Shown here: positions 26,224 to 35,297 of the stretch, one piece after another
How the letters are laid out: every line of letters begins with the position of its first letter
How positions within the stretch are numbered: the first letter of the stretch is position 1
Assembly: GCF_014196295.1 (NCBI RefSeq)
Contig: NZ_JACIDK010000003.1
Coordinates: forward strand, 606,239-670,238
Length of the DNA: 64,000 nucleotides
Reading direction: 5' to 3'
DNA from: Phenylobacterium haematophilum
Lineage (GTDB): Bacteria; Pseudomonadota; Alphaproteobacteria; Caulobacterales; Caulobacteraceae
Program-made: the position numbers and the translations under genes
The notes under the pieces: generated by a model
The model's database searches: none
The model's input: the letters and a program-made list of their open reading frames with translations, nothing else
What the model was told of the DNA's origin: nothing

Positions 26224-27594
26224 GTGTGCTCGCTGGCGCGCTACACGATCATGGCGCGGCTGCTGGGGCCAGAGCAGATTGGTCTCGCGGCGCTGCTGAT
26301 CCTTACGTCGTCGTTCTTCGAGTCTGTCAGCGACAACGGCAGCGACCGCTTCCTGATCCAGGATCCCGACGGCGACAAGCCGGCGGCCCAGAAGCTCGTC
26401 CAGTTGGTCTTCGTGGGACGAGGCATATTTATCGCGCTGGGTCTGCTCATCGCGGCCTACCCGATGGCGAGCCTCTACGACGAGCCGGCGCTCGCAACCG
26501 GCCTGATGGTTCTTGCGGCCGCACCGCTCATCGGCGGCTGGGTCCACCTCGATTTCCGGCGGGCTCAACGGGCGCACGACTTCCGGCCGGAGGCCCTGGG
26601 GATCGCGGTCGCCGAACTGGTCAGCACCGCGGCGATCATCATCGCCGCCTACTACACACGTGATTTCACGGCGATTCTCTATGGTCTGATCGCCCGGCCG
26701 GTGGCGCAGGTGATCGTCTCCCACCTGACCGCCAAACGCCCTTATGCGATCGGCTACTCTCGCGACTACGCCGGAAGGCTGGCGATGTTCGCCGGTCCTT
26801 TGGTGGTCAACGGCCTCTTGCTGTTCGTCGGCTCGCAAGGCGACCGCGTGCTGATCGGCCATCAGCTGGGCGTGACCGAGCTTGGCCATTACACCGCGGT
26901 GCTGCTGCTGGTCAGTTCGCCGGCGGCGATGGTGAGCCGCGTGCTGGGGGCCACGAACCTGCCCATCATCTCCGCGGCCCGAAGTGATCCGGCTCACCTG
27001 AAGCGGGCTGCAGACCGGCTCGCCGGGCGGTCCGTGCTGCTGGCGCTCGGCATCGCCGCAGGGTTCGCCCTGGTCGCCCCTGTGGCGGTCGTGATGCTCT
27101 ACGGCAGGGCTTTCGACCTTCCGGCGACGGTGCTCGCCCTGATCGGGATGCTGCAGGCTGCGCGCTTCATCCGTCTCTGGCCCACCAATGTCGCGCTCGG
27201 CGTCGGAGTGAGCCGCATTGTCATGATCAACAACATTGCACGTCTGGTCGCGCTGCCGGCGGCGATCGCGGGATTCATGATGCTGGGAGGACTGCCTGGC
27301 GTGCTGATCGGCTTCATCATCGGCGAGTTCACCGCCCTGATGGTGGCCCTGGTGCTGTTGAATAGGGCCGTCGGTTTCCCCAACTGGGACGGCTGGGATC
27401 GCGTGGCCGCGTTCGCGGCTTCGTTTGCAGTGATCTACGGCGCCGCAGCCGCCGCGGATTCCGGCCACTACGCTTTCGCCGCGCTGTTCGCGGCGCTACT
27501 GGCGGCCATCGCCGCCGGGGTCGCGCTGCGCGAGCGCGAAACGATCGGTGAGGTGGTTGGGCTGTTGCGGACCCTGAAGCCCGCTAGCCGCTGA
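26224..27594 (+). CDS. Wzx-like lipopolysaccharide/EPS flippase (MATE/MVF fold)
   Basis: At least 456 residues with about twelve to fourteen membrane helices. The TM1 region (ARYTIMARLLGPEQIGLAALLIL) is the classic Wzx/PST start, and FVGSQGDRVLIGHQLGVTELGHYT is a matching mid-protein motif. It would flip undecaprenyl-linked repeat units to the periplasm. The start is a problem. Sequence homologous to the usual N-terminus (GTRAYVAASVIAQV) continues upstream of GTG 26224 in the same frame to a TGA at 26164, with no ATG/GTG/TTG in between; only an ATT at 26176 is available. An ATG at 26154 lies in another frame, so a one-base indel or a rare start is possible. It is convergent with the next gene (11 bp overlap). 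Confidence 0.82.
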   Translation: MCSLARYTIMARLLGPEQIGLAALLILTSSFFESVSDNGSDRFLIQDPDGDKPAAQKLVQLVFVGRGIFIALGLLIAAYPMASLYDEPALATGLMVLAAAPLIGGWVHLDFRRAQRAHDFRPEALGIAVAELVSTAAIIIAAYYTRDFTAILYGLIARPVAQVIVSHLTAKRPYAIGYSRDYAGRLAMFAGPLVVNGLLLFVGSQGDRVLIGHQLGVTELGHYTAVLLLVSSPAAMVSRVLGATNLPIISAARSDPAHLKRAADRLAGRSVLLALGIAAGFALVAPVAVVMLYGRAFDLPATVLALIGMLQAARFIRLWPTNVALGVGVSRIVMINNIARLVALPAAIAGFMMLGGLPGVLIGFIIGEFTALMVALVLLNRAVGFPNWDGWDRVAAFAASFAVIYGAAAAADSGHYAFAALFAALLAAIAAGVALRERETIGEVVGLLRTLKPASR

Positions 27595-28216
27595 TTGGCT
27601 GTCCGCGGCGCCAAGCCTCCAGGGCCGCGACGCTCGGGTGATTGACCATTTCGCCGTGGCTCTGCACGAGCCGGCGCAGTTCGGGCGTATCGAGTTCCCA
27701 CCAGCGGGTGGCTTCGATCGCCGCGGCCATTTCGGGATCGAAGCGGTCACGGATCTTGCGCGCCGGATTGCCCACCATCACAGCGTAGCGATCGACGTTC
27801 TTGGTCAGGATGGCTCCGGCTCCGATCACGGCCCCGCGGCCGATGAACTTGCAGCTCGGAAGGATCACCACGTTGTGCGCCACCCAGACGTCGTCCTCGA
27901 CGATCAGCGGCTCGTCCCAGGTGATGTCGGCGTCCACCACGCCGAACTTCTTCTCATACAGCGCCGGGTGTGTGGTCAGCGCGTCGAGCGGATGGTTGAT
28001 CGGTGCCGAACGGACCGTGTTGGCGAAGGAGCAGTAGCGGCCGATACGGATCGGTCCGGGCATGCGCCATTGATCGAAGCAGCCGTACGAGTACATGCCG
28101 ATGTCGATGTCGTAGCGCTCGCGGAACAGTTTGCGCAGCGCCAGATTGTCGAACTGGCGCCGTTTCATCAGGTAGAGCCTCAGCTTGAGAACGGCGGCGT
28201 TGAACAGTCCGAGCAT
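27584..28216 (-). CDS. Left-handed beta-helix acetyltransferase (CatB/WbbJ-like)
   Basis: A 210-residue protein with hexapeptide repeats of the LbH acyltransferase superfamily: IGRYCSFANTVRSAPINHPLD, then LIVEDDVWVAHNVVILPSCKFIGRGAVIGAGAIL and YAVMVGNPARKIRDRF. These carry the catalytic His (NH in 'INHP') and the CoA-binding loop typical of xenobiotic and maltose O-acetyltransferases. It would acetylate a sugar, probably one in the locus polymer. The ATG at 28216 has AAAGG upstream. The 5' leader (28238-28259) contains a perfect 8-bp hairpin, GAGGCGTC with GACGCCTC. It is convergent with the flippase. Confidence 0.83.
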   Translation of the reverse strand: MLGLFNAAVLKLRLYLMKRRQFDNLALRKLFRERYDIDIGMYSYGCFDQWRMPGPIRIGRYCSFANTVRSAPINHPLDALTTHPALYEKKFGVVDADITWDEPLIVEDDVWVAHNVVILPSCKFIGRGAVIGAGAILTKNVDRYAVMVGNPARKIRDRFDPEMAAAIEATRWWELDTPELRRLVQSHGEMVNHPSVAALEAWRRGQPISG

Positions 28217-28408
28217 ATCGAAGCCTTTGCGGTGACGGAGGCGTCGGTGGAGACGCCTCGCATCTGTCTAGCATCCTCGCCCTGAGGAAAGGTTTCCGGT
28301 GGATTTGGCGTCGCGGCGCGCGTTCGCGCAATTTCGCCTCAAGCTGCGCTTATCCGGCCGCGGCGCAATCGCGATGACGCGTACGCCCCGACGCGCTATC
28401 GAGGGGCC

Positions 28409-29593
28409 GTGAGGACAAGGTTGGAAGTATTGAAAGTCGATTCGCCGCCGCGACGGGACGAGAGTGTGGATCCTCGGGACGAAGCCCCCTTCAAGAGCCT
28501 GGACGCTGCGGGTGCATGGTACGACCGCTGGGTTCGCGAGGCTGCGCTGCCGCTGTGGTGGGAGCGCGGGGCCGATCATGAGCGGGGCGGCTATCACGAG
28601 GCGCTCAGCATTGACGGCGACGCCCGACCGGGGCCGCGCCGCGCGCGGGTGCAGGGCCGCCAGACCTACGTGTTCGCCACCGCTGGCGCGCTCGGCTGGG
28701 ACGGGCCCTGGCGCGAGGCCGCGTGGCACGGGATGGACTTCTTCCTGGACCGCTACCTGCGGCCGGACGGACTGTTCCGCACCCTGGTGGGCCTTGACGG
28801 CGCGCCGCTGGACGACACGCCGATGCTGTACGACCAGGCCTTCGCGCTGCTGGGTACGGCGACCCTGCATAAGGTTGATCCAAGCCGGATCGATCTGCGC
28901 AAGGTGGCGCTCGGTGTGCTGAACGGGCTCGACTCGATGCGCAATCCAGCCGGCGGCTTCGTCGAGAACATCGCCTACCCCTATCAGGCCAACGCCCACA
29001 TGCACCTCCTGGAGGGCGCGCTGGCCTGGGCCGAGAACGAGGGCGGCGCGTGGGACGCCATGGCCGACGAAATCGTTGAAATGGCGCTGAAGGTGTTCAT
29101 CGACCCGAAGGGCGGGTTCCTGCGGGAGTTCTTCGATGTCGATTGGCGCCTGGTGGACGGCGACGACGGCCGCTTGGTCGAGCCAGGCCACCAGTTCGAG
29201 TGGGCCTGGCTGCTGGAGAAGTGGGGCCGGCTTCGCGGACGCGAGGACGCCCTTGCCGCCGCTCGCGGCCTATACGAGGCTGGTCGGCGCGGGATCGACC
29301 CGGGCCGCCTGGTGGTCATGAACGAGCTCTGGGACGACTTCTCGGTGCGCGAGGCGACGGCCCGGCTGTGGCCGCAGACCGAGCATCTCAAGGCTGAACT
29401 GCTGTTCGGCGACGAGGCGGACAAGATCGACGCGGCCGAGGTGCTGCGCCGCTACCTGCGGACCCCGGCGGAGGGCGCCTGGCGCGACAAGCTGCGGCCC
29501 GACGGAACCTTCATCGACGAACCGGCGCCGGCGACGTCGTTCTACCATATCCTCTGCGCCTGCACGGAGCTGTTCCGGGCGACCGGACGCTAG
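28409..29593 (+). CDS. AGE-family epimerase/isomerase
   Basis: The 394-residue protein belongs to the N-acylglucosamine 2-epimerase superfamily ((alpha/alpha)6 barrel), which interconverts GlcNAc/ManNAc, glucose/mannose or mannose/fructose forms. Visible landmarks are [17 protein letters not shown] near residue 50, [38 protein letters not shown] and [13 protein letters not shown] with catalytic-type His residues, and a final [11 protein letters not shown]. Which sugar is used cannot be read from sequence; members next to mannose genes are often annotated as mannose-6-phosphate isomerases. The start is a GTG, and the first 30 residues look disordered, so a later start is possible. The dehydrogenase gene follows after 14 bp, probably in one operon. 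Confidence 0.78.
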   Translation: MRTRLEVLKVDSPPRRDESVDPRDEAPFKSLDAAGAWYDRWVREAALPLWWERGADHERGGYHEALSIDGDARPGPRRARVQGRQTYVFATAGALGWDGPWREAAWHGMDFFLDRYLRPDGLFRTLVGLDGAPLDDTPMLYDQAFALLGTATLHKVDPSRIDLRKVALGVLNGLDSMRNPAGGFVENIAYPYQANAHMHLLEGALAWAENEGGAWDAMADEIVEMALKVFIDPKGGFLREFFDVDWRLVDGDDGRLVEPGHQFEWAWLLEKWGRLRGREDALAAARGLYEAGRRGIDPGRLVVMNELWDDFSVREATARLWPQTEHLKAELLFGDEADKIDAAEVLRRYLRTPAEGAWRDKLRPDGTFIDEPAPATSFYHILCACTELFRATGR

Positions 29594-29607
29594 GAGATTT
29601 GCCAGCG

Positions 29608-30897
29608 ATGCTGCAGAACCCCTTTACCCGCACGCCGGCCGCGATCGGCGTGATAGGCCTCGGCTATGTCGGACTGCCCCTCGCGGTGGCGTTGGCCGAG
29701 AAGTACCCCGTTGTCGGGTTCGACATCGACGCCGAGCGGATAGCCGAGCTGAAGTCCGGTCATGACCGGACTTTGGAGACCTCAGCGGAGGAACTGGCTG
29801 CGGCTAGCGGCCTGACCTTCGCCGCCGATGAAGCGGCGCTGAAGGCCTGTAACGTCTTCATCGTCACGGTCCCGACTCCGATCGACCGATATAAGCGCCC
29901 CGACCTGACGGCGCTTTTGTCAGCTAGCCGCACGGTGGGCCGGGCGATCGCCAATGGCGCGGTGGTGATCTTCGAGTCGACCGTCTATCCCGGCGCCACT
30001 GAAGAGGACTGCGTACCGGTGATCGAGCAGGTCTCGGGCCTGAAGTTCAACGAGGATTTCTTCGCCGGCTACAGCCCCGAGCGCGCCAATCCGGGCGATC
30101 GCCAGCACCGGCTGTCGACGATCATCAAGGTCACCGCCGGTTCGACGCCGCAGGCCGCGGAGTTCGTCGACGCCCTATATGCTGCTGTGGTGCCGGCCGG
30201 CACGCATCTGGCCAGCTCGATCCGCGTGGCGGAGGCCGCCAAGGTGATCGAGAACACCCAGCGCGACCTGAACATCGCGCTGATCAACGAGTTCGCGCTG
30301 ATCTTCAATCGCCTGGATATCGATACCCAGGAGGTGCTGGCCGCGGCCGGCACCAAGTGGAACTTCCTGAAGTTCACCCCCGGTCTGGTCGGCGGTCACT
30401 GCATCGGCGTCGACCCGTACTACCTGACCTCCAAGGCCGAGGACGCCGGCTACCACCCGCAGGTCATCCTCGCCGGTCGCCGGATCAACGACGGCATGGG
30501 CGGCTACATCGCCCAGGAGCTGGTCAAGAGCATGATCCGTCGCGAGATTCAGGTCCGCGGGGCGCGGGTCTTGGTCATGGGTCTCACGTTCAAGGAAAAC
30601 TGCCCGGACCTGCGCAACACCCGGGTCATCGACATCGTCCGCGAACTCGCCGAGTACGAGATCGAAGTCGATGTTCACGAGCCCTGGGCTGACCCCGCTG
30701 AGGCGCAGGCCGAGTACGGCGTCGCCCCGGTCGCGACCCTGGAGCCGGGGGCCTATGACGCGATCGTGGTCGCGGTGGCCCACAACGAGTTCAAGGAGAT
30801 GGGCGTCGACGCCATCCGCGCGTTGGGCAAACCCGACGCGGTGCTCTACGACGTCAAGGCGATGTTCCCGCAGGGGGCGGCCGACCTGCGGCTCTAG
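29608..30897 (+). CDS. Nucleotide-sugar 6-dehydrogenase (TviB/WbpA-type)
   Basis: A 429-residue NAD-dependent UDP-sugar dehydrogenase. It has the N-terminal Rossmann motif [35 protein letters not shown] and the active-site segment [13 protein letters not shown] with the nucleophilic Cys. A C-terminal Rossmann-like domain follows ([18 protein letters not shown]). It oxidises the C6 of a UDP-sugar (GlcNAc, GalNAc or glucose) to the uronic acid; the [12 protein letters not shown] pattern favours the Vi-antigen TviB/WbpA subgroup. I prefer ATG 29608 because AGGAG at 29592-29596 is well spaced for it, while the TTG at 29599 is too close. It should feed uronic acids to the glycosyltransferases of the locus. 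Confidence 0.92.
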   Translation: MLQNPFTRTPAAIGVIGLGYVGLPLAVALAEKYPVVGFDIDAERIAELKSGHDRTLETSAEELAAASGLTFAADEAALKACNVFIVTVPTPIDRYKRPDLTALLSASRTVGRAIANGAVVIFESTVYPGATEEDCVPVIEQVSGLKFNEDFFAGYSPERANPGDRQHRLSTIIKVTAGSTPQAAEFVDALYAAVVPAGTHLASSIRVAEAAKVIENTQRDLNIALINEFALIFNRLDIDTQEVLAAAGTKWNFLKFTPGLVGGHCIGVDPYYLTSKAEDAGYHPQVILAGRRINDGMGGYIAQELVKSMIRREIQVRGARVLVMGLTFKENCPDLRNTRVIDIVRELAEYEIEVDVHEPWADPAEAQAEYGVAPVATLEPGAYDAIVVAVAHNEFKEMGVDAIRALGKPDAVLYDVKAMFPQGAADLRL

Positions 30898-30968
30898 CGC
30901 GCCGCTTGCCAGGGCGGCGAACCCTGGTATCGACTAGGTCATCGACGCCGAGGTAAGGACCCTTCCGG

Positions 30969-31127
30969 ATGGAAAGACTTGGCCAGTTTTCCCTGCCGTT
31001 CCTGGCGGCCTGCATCGTCGGGCTGATCGTCTGGTCGATTCTCGCCGAACGCCGCGCCACCCGCGAGGCGGCGCGCCGCCAGAAGGAAGAGGCGGCAGCC
31101 GCGCGCGATCAGGCCCGCGGCCGCTGA
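30969..31127 (+). CDS. Small single-span membrane protein (52 aa), unknown
   Basis: A 52-residue frame with one hydrophobic segment (FSLPFLAACIVGLIVWSIL), then a highly charged Arg/Glu/Ala tail that is likely a helix in the cytoplasm. AAGGA lies 10 nt before the ATG. It stops 3 bp before the convergent epimerase gene ends. I do not recognise a family. The membrane-plus-charged-tail design and good start make it a plausible real gene, but it is too short to be sure. Confidence 0.45.
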   Translation: MERLGQFSLPFLAACIVGLIVWSILAERRATREAARRQKEEAAAARDQARGR

Positions 31128-31130
31128 TCG

Positions 31131-32153
31131 TCAGTTCGTCCCGACGCGATAGTAGTCGAGATACCAGTCGACGAAGTTCGACACTCCGACCTCGATCGGC
31201 GTCGATGGCGCGTAGTCGAGGGCGGCCTTAGTGTCGGTGACGTCCGCTTCCGTGCGTGCCACGTCGCCGGGCTGCATCGGCAGCAGGTTCAGCATAGCCT
31301 TGCGGCCGAGCTTCTCCTCCAGCACCTCAATGTAACGCATCAGCTCGACGCGCTGGCTGTTGCCGAGGTTGAGCATGCGCCAAGGGGCGACGCCGCTGGT
31401 GGCCGGATCGGGCGCCATAGCATCCCAGTTCGGATCGATCTGAGCTGGACGATCGAGCGCAGCGACCACGCCGGAGACGATGTCGTCCACGTAGGTGAAG
31501 TCGCGCTGCATCTCGCCCTGACCGAAGACATCGATCGGCCGGCCTTCGAGAATCGCCTTGGTGAACTTGAACAGCGCCATGTCAGGCCGACCCCATGGCC
31601 CGTAGACCGTGAAGAACCGGAAGCCGGTCGACGGAATGTCGAACAGGTGGGCGTAGGAATGCGCCATGGCTTCGTTAGCCAGCTTGGTCGCTGCATAGAG
31701 GGTGATCGGGTGGGTGGCGCTGTCGTGCACCGAGAATGGCAGCTTGCCGTTGGCGCCGTAGACCGAACTGGTCGACGCGAACACCAGATGCTGCGCCCGT
31801 ACGGCGCGGCAACCTTCCAGGATGTTCCCGAAGCCGACGAGGTTGGCGTCGATGTAGGCGGCGGGCTGCTCCAGGCTGTAGCGAACTCCGGCCTGGGCGG
31901 CCAGGTGGATCACGCGGTCGGGCTTGGCCTCGGCGAACAGCGCCGCCATCGCTTCGCGATCGGCCAGGTCGATGGCCGAGTGGCGATAGCCCTCGCGCGC
32001 TTCAAGCCGCGCAAGGCGCGCCTGTTTCAGCGTCGGGTCGTAGTAGGGGTTGAGATTGTCCAGCCCCACCACGGCGTCGCCGCGATCCAGCAGCCGATGC
32101 GCGACGTGGGAGCCGATGAAGCCGGCCGAGCCGGTGACCAGGATAACCGCCAT
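31131..32153 (-). CDS. UDP-glucuronate 4-epimerase-like SDR
   Basis: A 340-residue extended SDR. The N-terminal ILVTGSAGFIGSHVA motif binds NAD. HLAAQAGVRYSLEQPAAYIDAN, STSSVYGANGKLPFS and LYAATKLANE (catalytic Tyr-Lys) follow, and then FFTVYGPWGRPDMALFKFTKAILEG. This last set is characteristic of UDP-glucuronate 4-epimerases (LspL/CapI/GAE), which make UDP-galacturonate. Together with the dehydrogenase upstream it suggests uronic acids in the polymer. It runs opposite to that gene and lies 60 bp downstream of the CapD-like gene on the same strand, so it is probably co-transcribed with CapD. Confidence 0.88.
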   Translation of the reverse strand: MAVILVTGSAGFIGSHVAHRLLDRGDAVVGLDNLNPYYDPTLKQARLARLEAREGYRHSAIDLADREAMAALFAEAKPDRVIHLAAQAGVRYSLEQPAAYIDANLVGFGNILEGCRAVRAQHLVFASTSSVYGANGKLPFSVHDSATHPITLYAATKLANEAMAHSYAHLFDIPSTGFRFFTVYGPWGRPDMALFKFTKAILEGRPIDVFGQGEMQRDFTYVDDIVSGVVAALDRPAQIDPNWDAMAPDPATSGVAPWRMLNLGNSQRVELMRYIEVLEEKLGRKAMLNLLPMQPGDVARTEADVTDTKAALDYAPSTPIEVGVSNFVDWYLDYYRVGTN

Positions 32154-32213
32154 GCCGCCGGATTATACTCTCGACGCGGCCGCGTCACGCCCGTGCGATA
32201 CCGTAGGCGCCGC

Positions 32214-34151
32214 TCAGGCGCTCGACACGACCCGTAGCGTCGGGGTGGAAGGCTTCTCGCCGCGCACCTGCGCCACGATGTCGAACAGCTTGGCCCGCAC
32301 CTGGTCGACGTCTCCGCGCTGAGCCATGGCTTCCAGTTCGATCAGGTGGTTTGCGGTGATCCGCAACGCTGAGGAGGACACGACCTCCATGACCTTGGGT
32401 GCGCAAGGCAGAGAGCGTTCGGTCTCGTCGAGCAGGAGCTCGGTCAGCTTCTCGCCCGGACGCAGACCGGTGACTTCGATCTCGATGTCCTTGCCGGGCA
32501 CGTGCCCCGAGAGCGCGATCATCTGGCGGGCCAGATCCATGATCCGCACCGGCTCGCCCATTTCCAAAAGGAACAGGCGCGCGTGCTTGGTTTCTTCGCC
32601 CTCGGCCGAATGCGCGGTGGCGTGCAGCACCAGTTGCGCGGCCTCAGGAATGGTCATGAAGAAGCGTTCGATGTTCTCGTGCGTCACCCGCACAGGGCCG
32701 CCGCGCTCGATCTGCGATCGGAAGATCGGCACAACCGAGCCGGCCGAGCCGAGCACGTTGCCGAACCGGACCGCGGAGAAGCGGGTCCCTTCGCCGGCTT
32801 GCTGGGACTGGATGACCGCCTCGGCCAGCCGCTTGGTGGCGCCCATGACGTTGGACGGGTCGACCGCCTTATCGGTGGAGATCAGGATCATCTGCGCCGC
32901 CCCACAGGCGCGGGCGGCCTCGGTGACGTTCCAGGTGCCGACGACATTCGTCAGCACGCCTTCGCAGGGGTGTTGCTCAACCATCGACACGTGCTTCAGC
33001 GCCGCGGCGTGGAACACCAGGTCCGGCTTCTCGCGCTGGAACGCCTGATGCAGGCGATGGGAGTTGCGCACGTCGCACAGCACGGCGGTGCGCGAGAGCT
33101 GCGGCCAGGTCTCGGCCATTTCCCGGTCGATCTCGAACAGAGATGTCTCCGAGAAATCCATGACCGTGACGTGGGCGGCGTTGAACTGCGCGACCTGCCG
33201 CACGAGCTCCGCGCCGATCGATCCGCCAGCGCCGGTGATCAGCACCCGGCGGCCCTGTATCAGGGCACCGACCGCGGCGCGGTCGAGTTCGATCGGTTCG
33301 CGCGCAAGCAGTTCCTCGACGCTGATCTCCCGCATCGGCAGCAGCGGCATGCCCTCATGGTGGGCGAGTTCGACGATGGACGGGCGGCGAAGCAGGCGGA
33401 TGCCGTCATTCTTCAGAAGGCCAAGCTGGTTCGCGGTCAGCCCCTTCAGGCGGCCGGGCTCCTCTAGGAAAAGTATGGCGCGCGGATAGCGGTTCCAGCG
33501 CCGCAAGTCGGCCAGGGCTTCGTCCAGATTGCCAATGCTTTCGATCACGCAGACGCCGCGCACCTGCTGCCCGAGATCCCTGGCGTCCGGGCTGACGATG
33601 CCGACCGGCGTCCAGGCGTGGTCATGCCGGCGAGCGGCTTCGCGCAAATAGGAATCCGCGAGCGCCGGCGAGCCGATGAGCAACAGCGATGGCGCGGTCG
33701 GCGCGCGGTCCTTGATGGTCTTCAACGGCGAGAAACTGTCGAGCGCGTGCTCGTGCATGGCCCGGCGCATCAGGCGTGCGCCCATCGAGCCGACCATCTG
33801 GAAGATCACGGCCATGGCCAGGGCCGAGCGCGGCAGGCCTTCTGCGCGATTGAGCACGAAAACCATAAGCAGGAAGACGCCGGCCGTCAGGAATGCGGTG
33901 CGGGCCAGGACAAGGGCGTCGGGGATCGACACGTAGCGCCAGGGCGATAGCTCGCGGCGGAACAGCGTCGAGAACAGGGCCGCCAGACCGGTATAGATTC
34001 CGATCAGCTGAAGTAGCTTGAATGCAGGGAGAGCAGGTCCAACAGTATCCAGGAACTGACCGGCCGCCAGCAGATACGCAAGAAAGAAAGCGCCAGCTGC
34101 AATCAGGGCGTCAGCGACGATGGTCTGAGCCCGATTGGCCATCTGCTCCAT
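32214..34151 (-). CDS. CapD/FlaA1-type membrane-bound nucleotide-sugar 4,6-dehydratase
   Basis: About 645 residues. Four membrane helices (residues 10-120) precede a CoA-binding-like Rossmann region and then the dehydratase domain. That domain has RVLITGAGGSIGAELVRQ at about 345, DVRNSHRL, FHAAALKHVSMVEQHPCE, STDKAVDPSNVMGATKR and SAVRFGNVLGSAGSVVP. This matches WbpM/CapD/PglF, which convert UDP-GlcNAc to the 4-keto-6-deoxy sugar for aminosugars such as QuiNAc, FucNAc or bacillosamine. I start at ATG 34151 (GGAG 8 nt upstream); the frame stays open further upstream but loses the signal-anchor start. The 156 bp above it carry the promoter. Confidence 0.9.
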   Translation of the reverse strand: MEQMANRAQTIVADALIAAGAFFLAYLLAAGQFLDTVGPALPAFKLLQLIGIYTGLAALFSTLFRRELSPWRYVSIPDALVLARTAFLTAGVFLLMVFVLNRAEGLPRSALAMAVIFQMVGSMGARLMRRAMHEHALDSFSPLKTIKDRAPTAPSLLLIGSPALADSYLREAARRHDHAWTPVGIVSPDARDLGQQVRGVCVIESIGNLDEALADLRRWNRYPRAILFLEEPGRLKGLTANQLGLLKNDGIRLLRRPSIVELAHHEGMPLLPMREISVEELLAREPIELDRAAVGALIQGRRVLITGAGGSIGAELVRQVAQFNAAHVTVMDFSETSLFEIDREMAETWPQLSRTAVLCDVRNSHRLHQAFQREKPDLVFHAAALKHVSMVEQHPCEGVLTNVVGTWNVTEAARACGAAQMILISTDKAVDPSNVMGATKRLAEAVIQSQQAGEGTRFSAVRFGNVLGSAGSVVPIFRSQIERGGPVRVTHENIERFFMTIPEAAQLVLHATAHSAEGEETKHARLFLLEMGEPVRIMDLARQMIALSGHVPGKDIEIEVTGLRPGEKLTELLLDETERSLPCAPKVMEVVSSSALRITANHLIELEAMAQRGDVDQVRAKLFDIVAQVRGEKPSTPTLRVVSSA

Positions 34152-34299
34152 GAATCGCGCTCCGCGTCCTGTCCGAAGGTTGGCAACATAGACGCGTCGA
34201 CGCGACCGTCCAATGAAACTCCAAGGCGAGGTTTTCGCTCCGCAGGAGAACGATGTTTTTTTTGACCTGTGGCCGAATTCCCGCAGTAGTCGCGGGGAA

Positions 34300-34337
34300 T
34301 AAAGCAAGAGAGCCTCCTCGTCGCCGAGGCGGCTCTC
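34300..34337 (-). terminator. Intrinsic terminator of the porin gene
   Basis: On the minus strand a stem of GAGAGCC/GGCTCTC plus CCTCG/CGAGG with one mismatch and a four-base loop (34308-34337) is followed by TTGCTTT-like sequence. It begins 24 bp after the stop of the minus-strand porin gene. On the plus strand CCTTTTCCTT follows, so it may act in both directions. Confidence 0.7.
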
Positions 34338-34360
34338 CTTTTCCTTAAGTCTCGCGGCCC

Positions 34361-35062
34361 TTAGAAGGCGGCCTTAAGACCCAAAACGACGCGGCTTTCG
34401 TAAAGATCGCCGAAATCGTGCTCGCTGGTGTCGTGGTAGCGCAGATCCACGCCGAGATAGTCGGTGAGGGCGTAGCCCACGCCGAGGTTCCAGGTGGTGT
34501 AGTCGCCGTCATAGTCGACGTCCTGATAGCCGAGGGCGCCCGAAACGCTGAACTTTTCGCCGATCGGGCTTGAGCCGTTCAACTCGACATAGGTCGCCTT
34601 GCCGGTGCCGCCGAAAAAGTCGTCCGAGTAATAGACGGCCGCGCCGATCGTGGCCGGGCCGGCCGGAACCGAGCCGGCGGCCTTGAACTCGATGAAGTCC
34701 TGGTCCGAACCGGTCGGGGCGTTGATGTAGCCGTAGTACAAGATGCCGAAGTCGAGGCTGACCGGGCCGAGCTGCGGACGGATGCCGGCGTAAACGTCCA
34801 GCTCGAAGTCGGTGTCGTTGCCGGTGCCGAAGTCGACGTTCGACAGCCAGGTGCCGGCGTAGACCAGACCGCCGATGGTGGCGTCGATGCCGCCCGAGAT
34901 CTGCGGGCTCTCGTCGGTTTGGCTGACGCCGCGCCAGACGTAATCGGTGGCCGCGCCGACGTTGAAGGAGAGGTCGAGCGCGCTGTCCTCCTGGGCGAAG
35001 GCGGCGCCGCCCATGGCGACGGTGGCCGCAGCGGCCAGAAGCGCAGTGGTGAGAGTCTTCAT
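34361..35062 (-). CDS. TorF-family putative outer-membrane porin
   Basis: The 233-residue protein has a clear Sec signal (MKTLTTALLAAAATVAMGGAAFAQ). The mature start LSFNVGAATDYVWRGVSQTDESPQISGG is the hallmark of the TIGR02001/TorF family. Alternating strands end in VVLGLKAAF, with terminal Phe for BAM recognition. It is predicted to form an outer-membrane barrel of unknown solute. GGGGA lies about 10 nt upstream of the ATG, and an intrinsic terminator follows. It is transcribed alone. Confidence 0.85.
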   Translation of the reverse strand: MKTLTTALLAAAATVAMGGAAFAQEDSALDLSFNVGAATDYVWRGVSQTDESPQISGGIDATIGGLVYAGTWLSNVDFGTGNDTDFELDVYAGIRPQLGPVSLDFGILYYGYINAPTGSDQDFIEFKAAGSVPAGPATIGAAVYYSDDFFGGTGKATYVELNGSSPIGEKFSVSGALGYQDVDYDGDYTTWNLGVGYALTDYLGVDLRYHDTSEHDFGDLYESRVVLGLKAAF

Positions 35063-35204
35063 TAGCGTTGTATCCCCATTATTCGATCAGGCTCCAGCTG
35101 ACCGTCGAACCGAGATCGCCATGCGGCCGCCCGGCAGATCAACGCGAGCGGAGCCGATCATCTGTGCTGGGTAATCGCTGTTTGATTTTTGAGCGTTAAC
35201 AGCG

Positions 35205-35250
35205 CGTGGCGCCGCACTTTTGTGCGAATGAGTGTGCCTTTGGCGCCACG
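35205..35250. repeat. Inverted repeat upstream of the porin gene
   Basis: CGTGGCGCC at 35205-35213 and GGCGCCACG at 35242-35250 form perfect 9-bp arms 28 bp apart, with a small GCAC-TTTT-GTGC hairpin between. It lies in the 235-bp gap between the porin start and the SDR end. It could be an operator or an SDR terminator stem; there is no T-run. Confidence 0.4.
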
Positions 35251-35297
35251 GCTGCCCTGCGAGTCAGGGTTTCACCCCAGATTGCGTCGCCCCCTGC

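Noticed and set aside
26032..27468. Minus-strand frame of 478 codons opposite the flippase
   Set aside because: Composition is Arg/His/Asp/Gln-rich without hydrophobic or motif structure; it mirrors the membrane protein.
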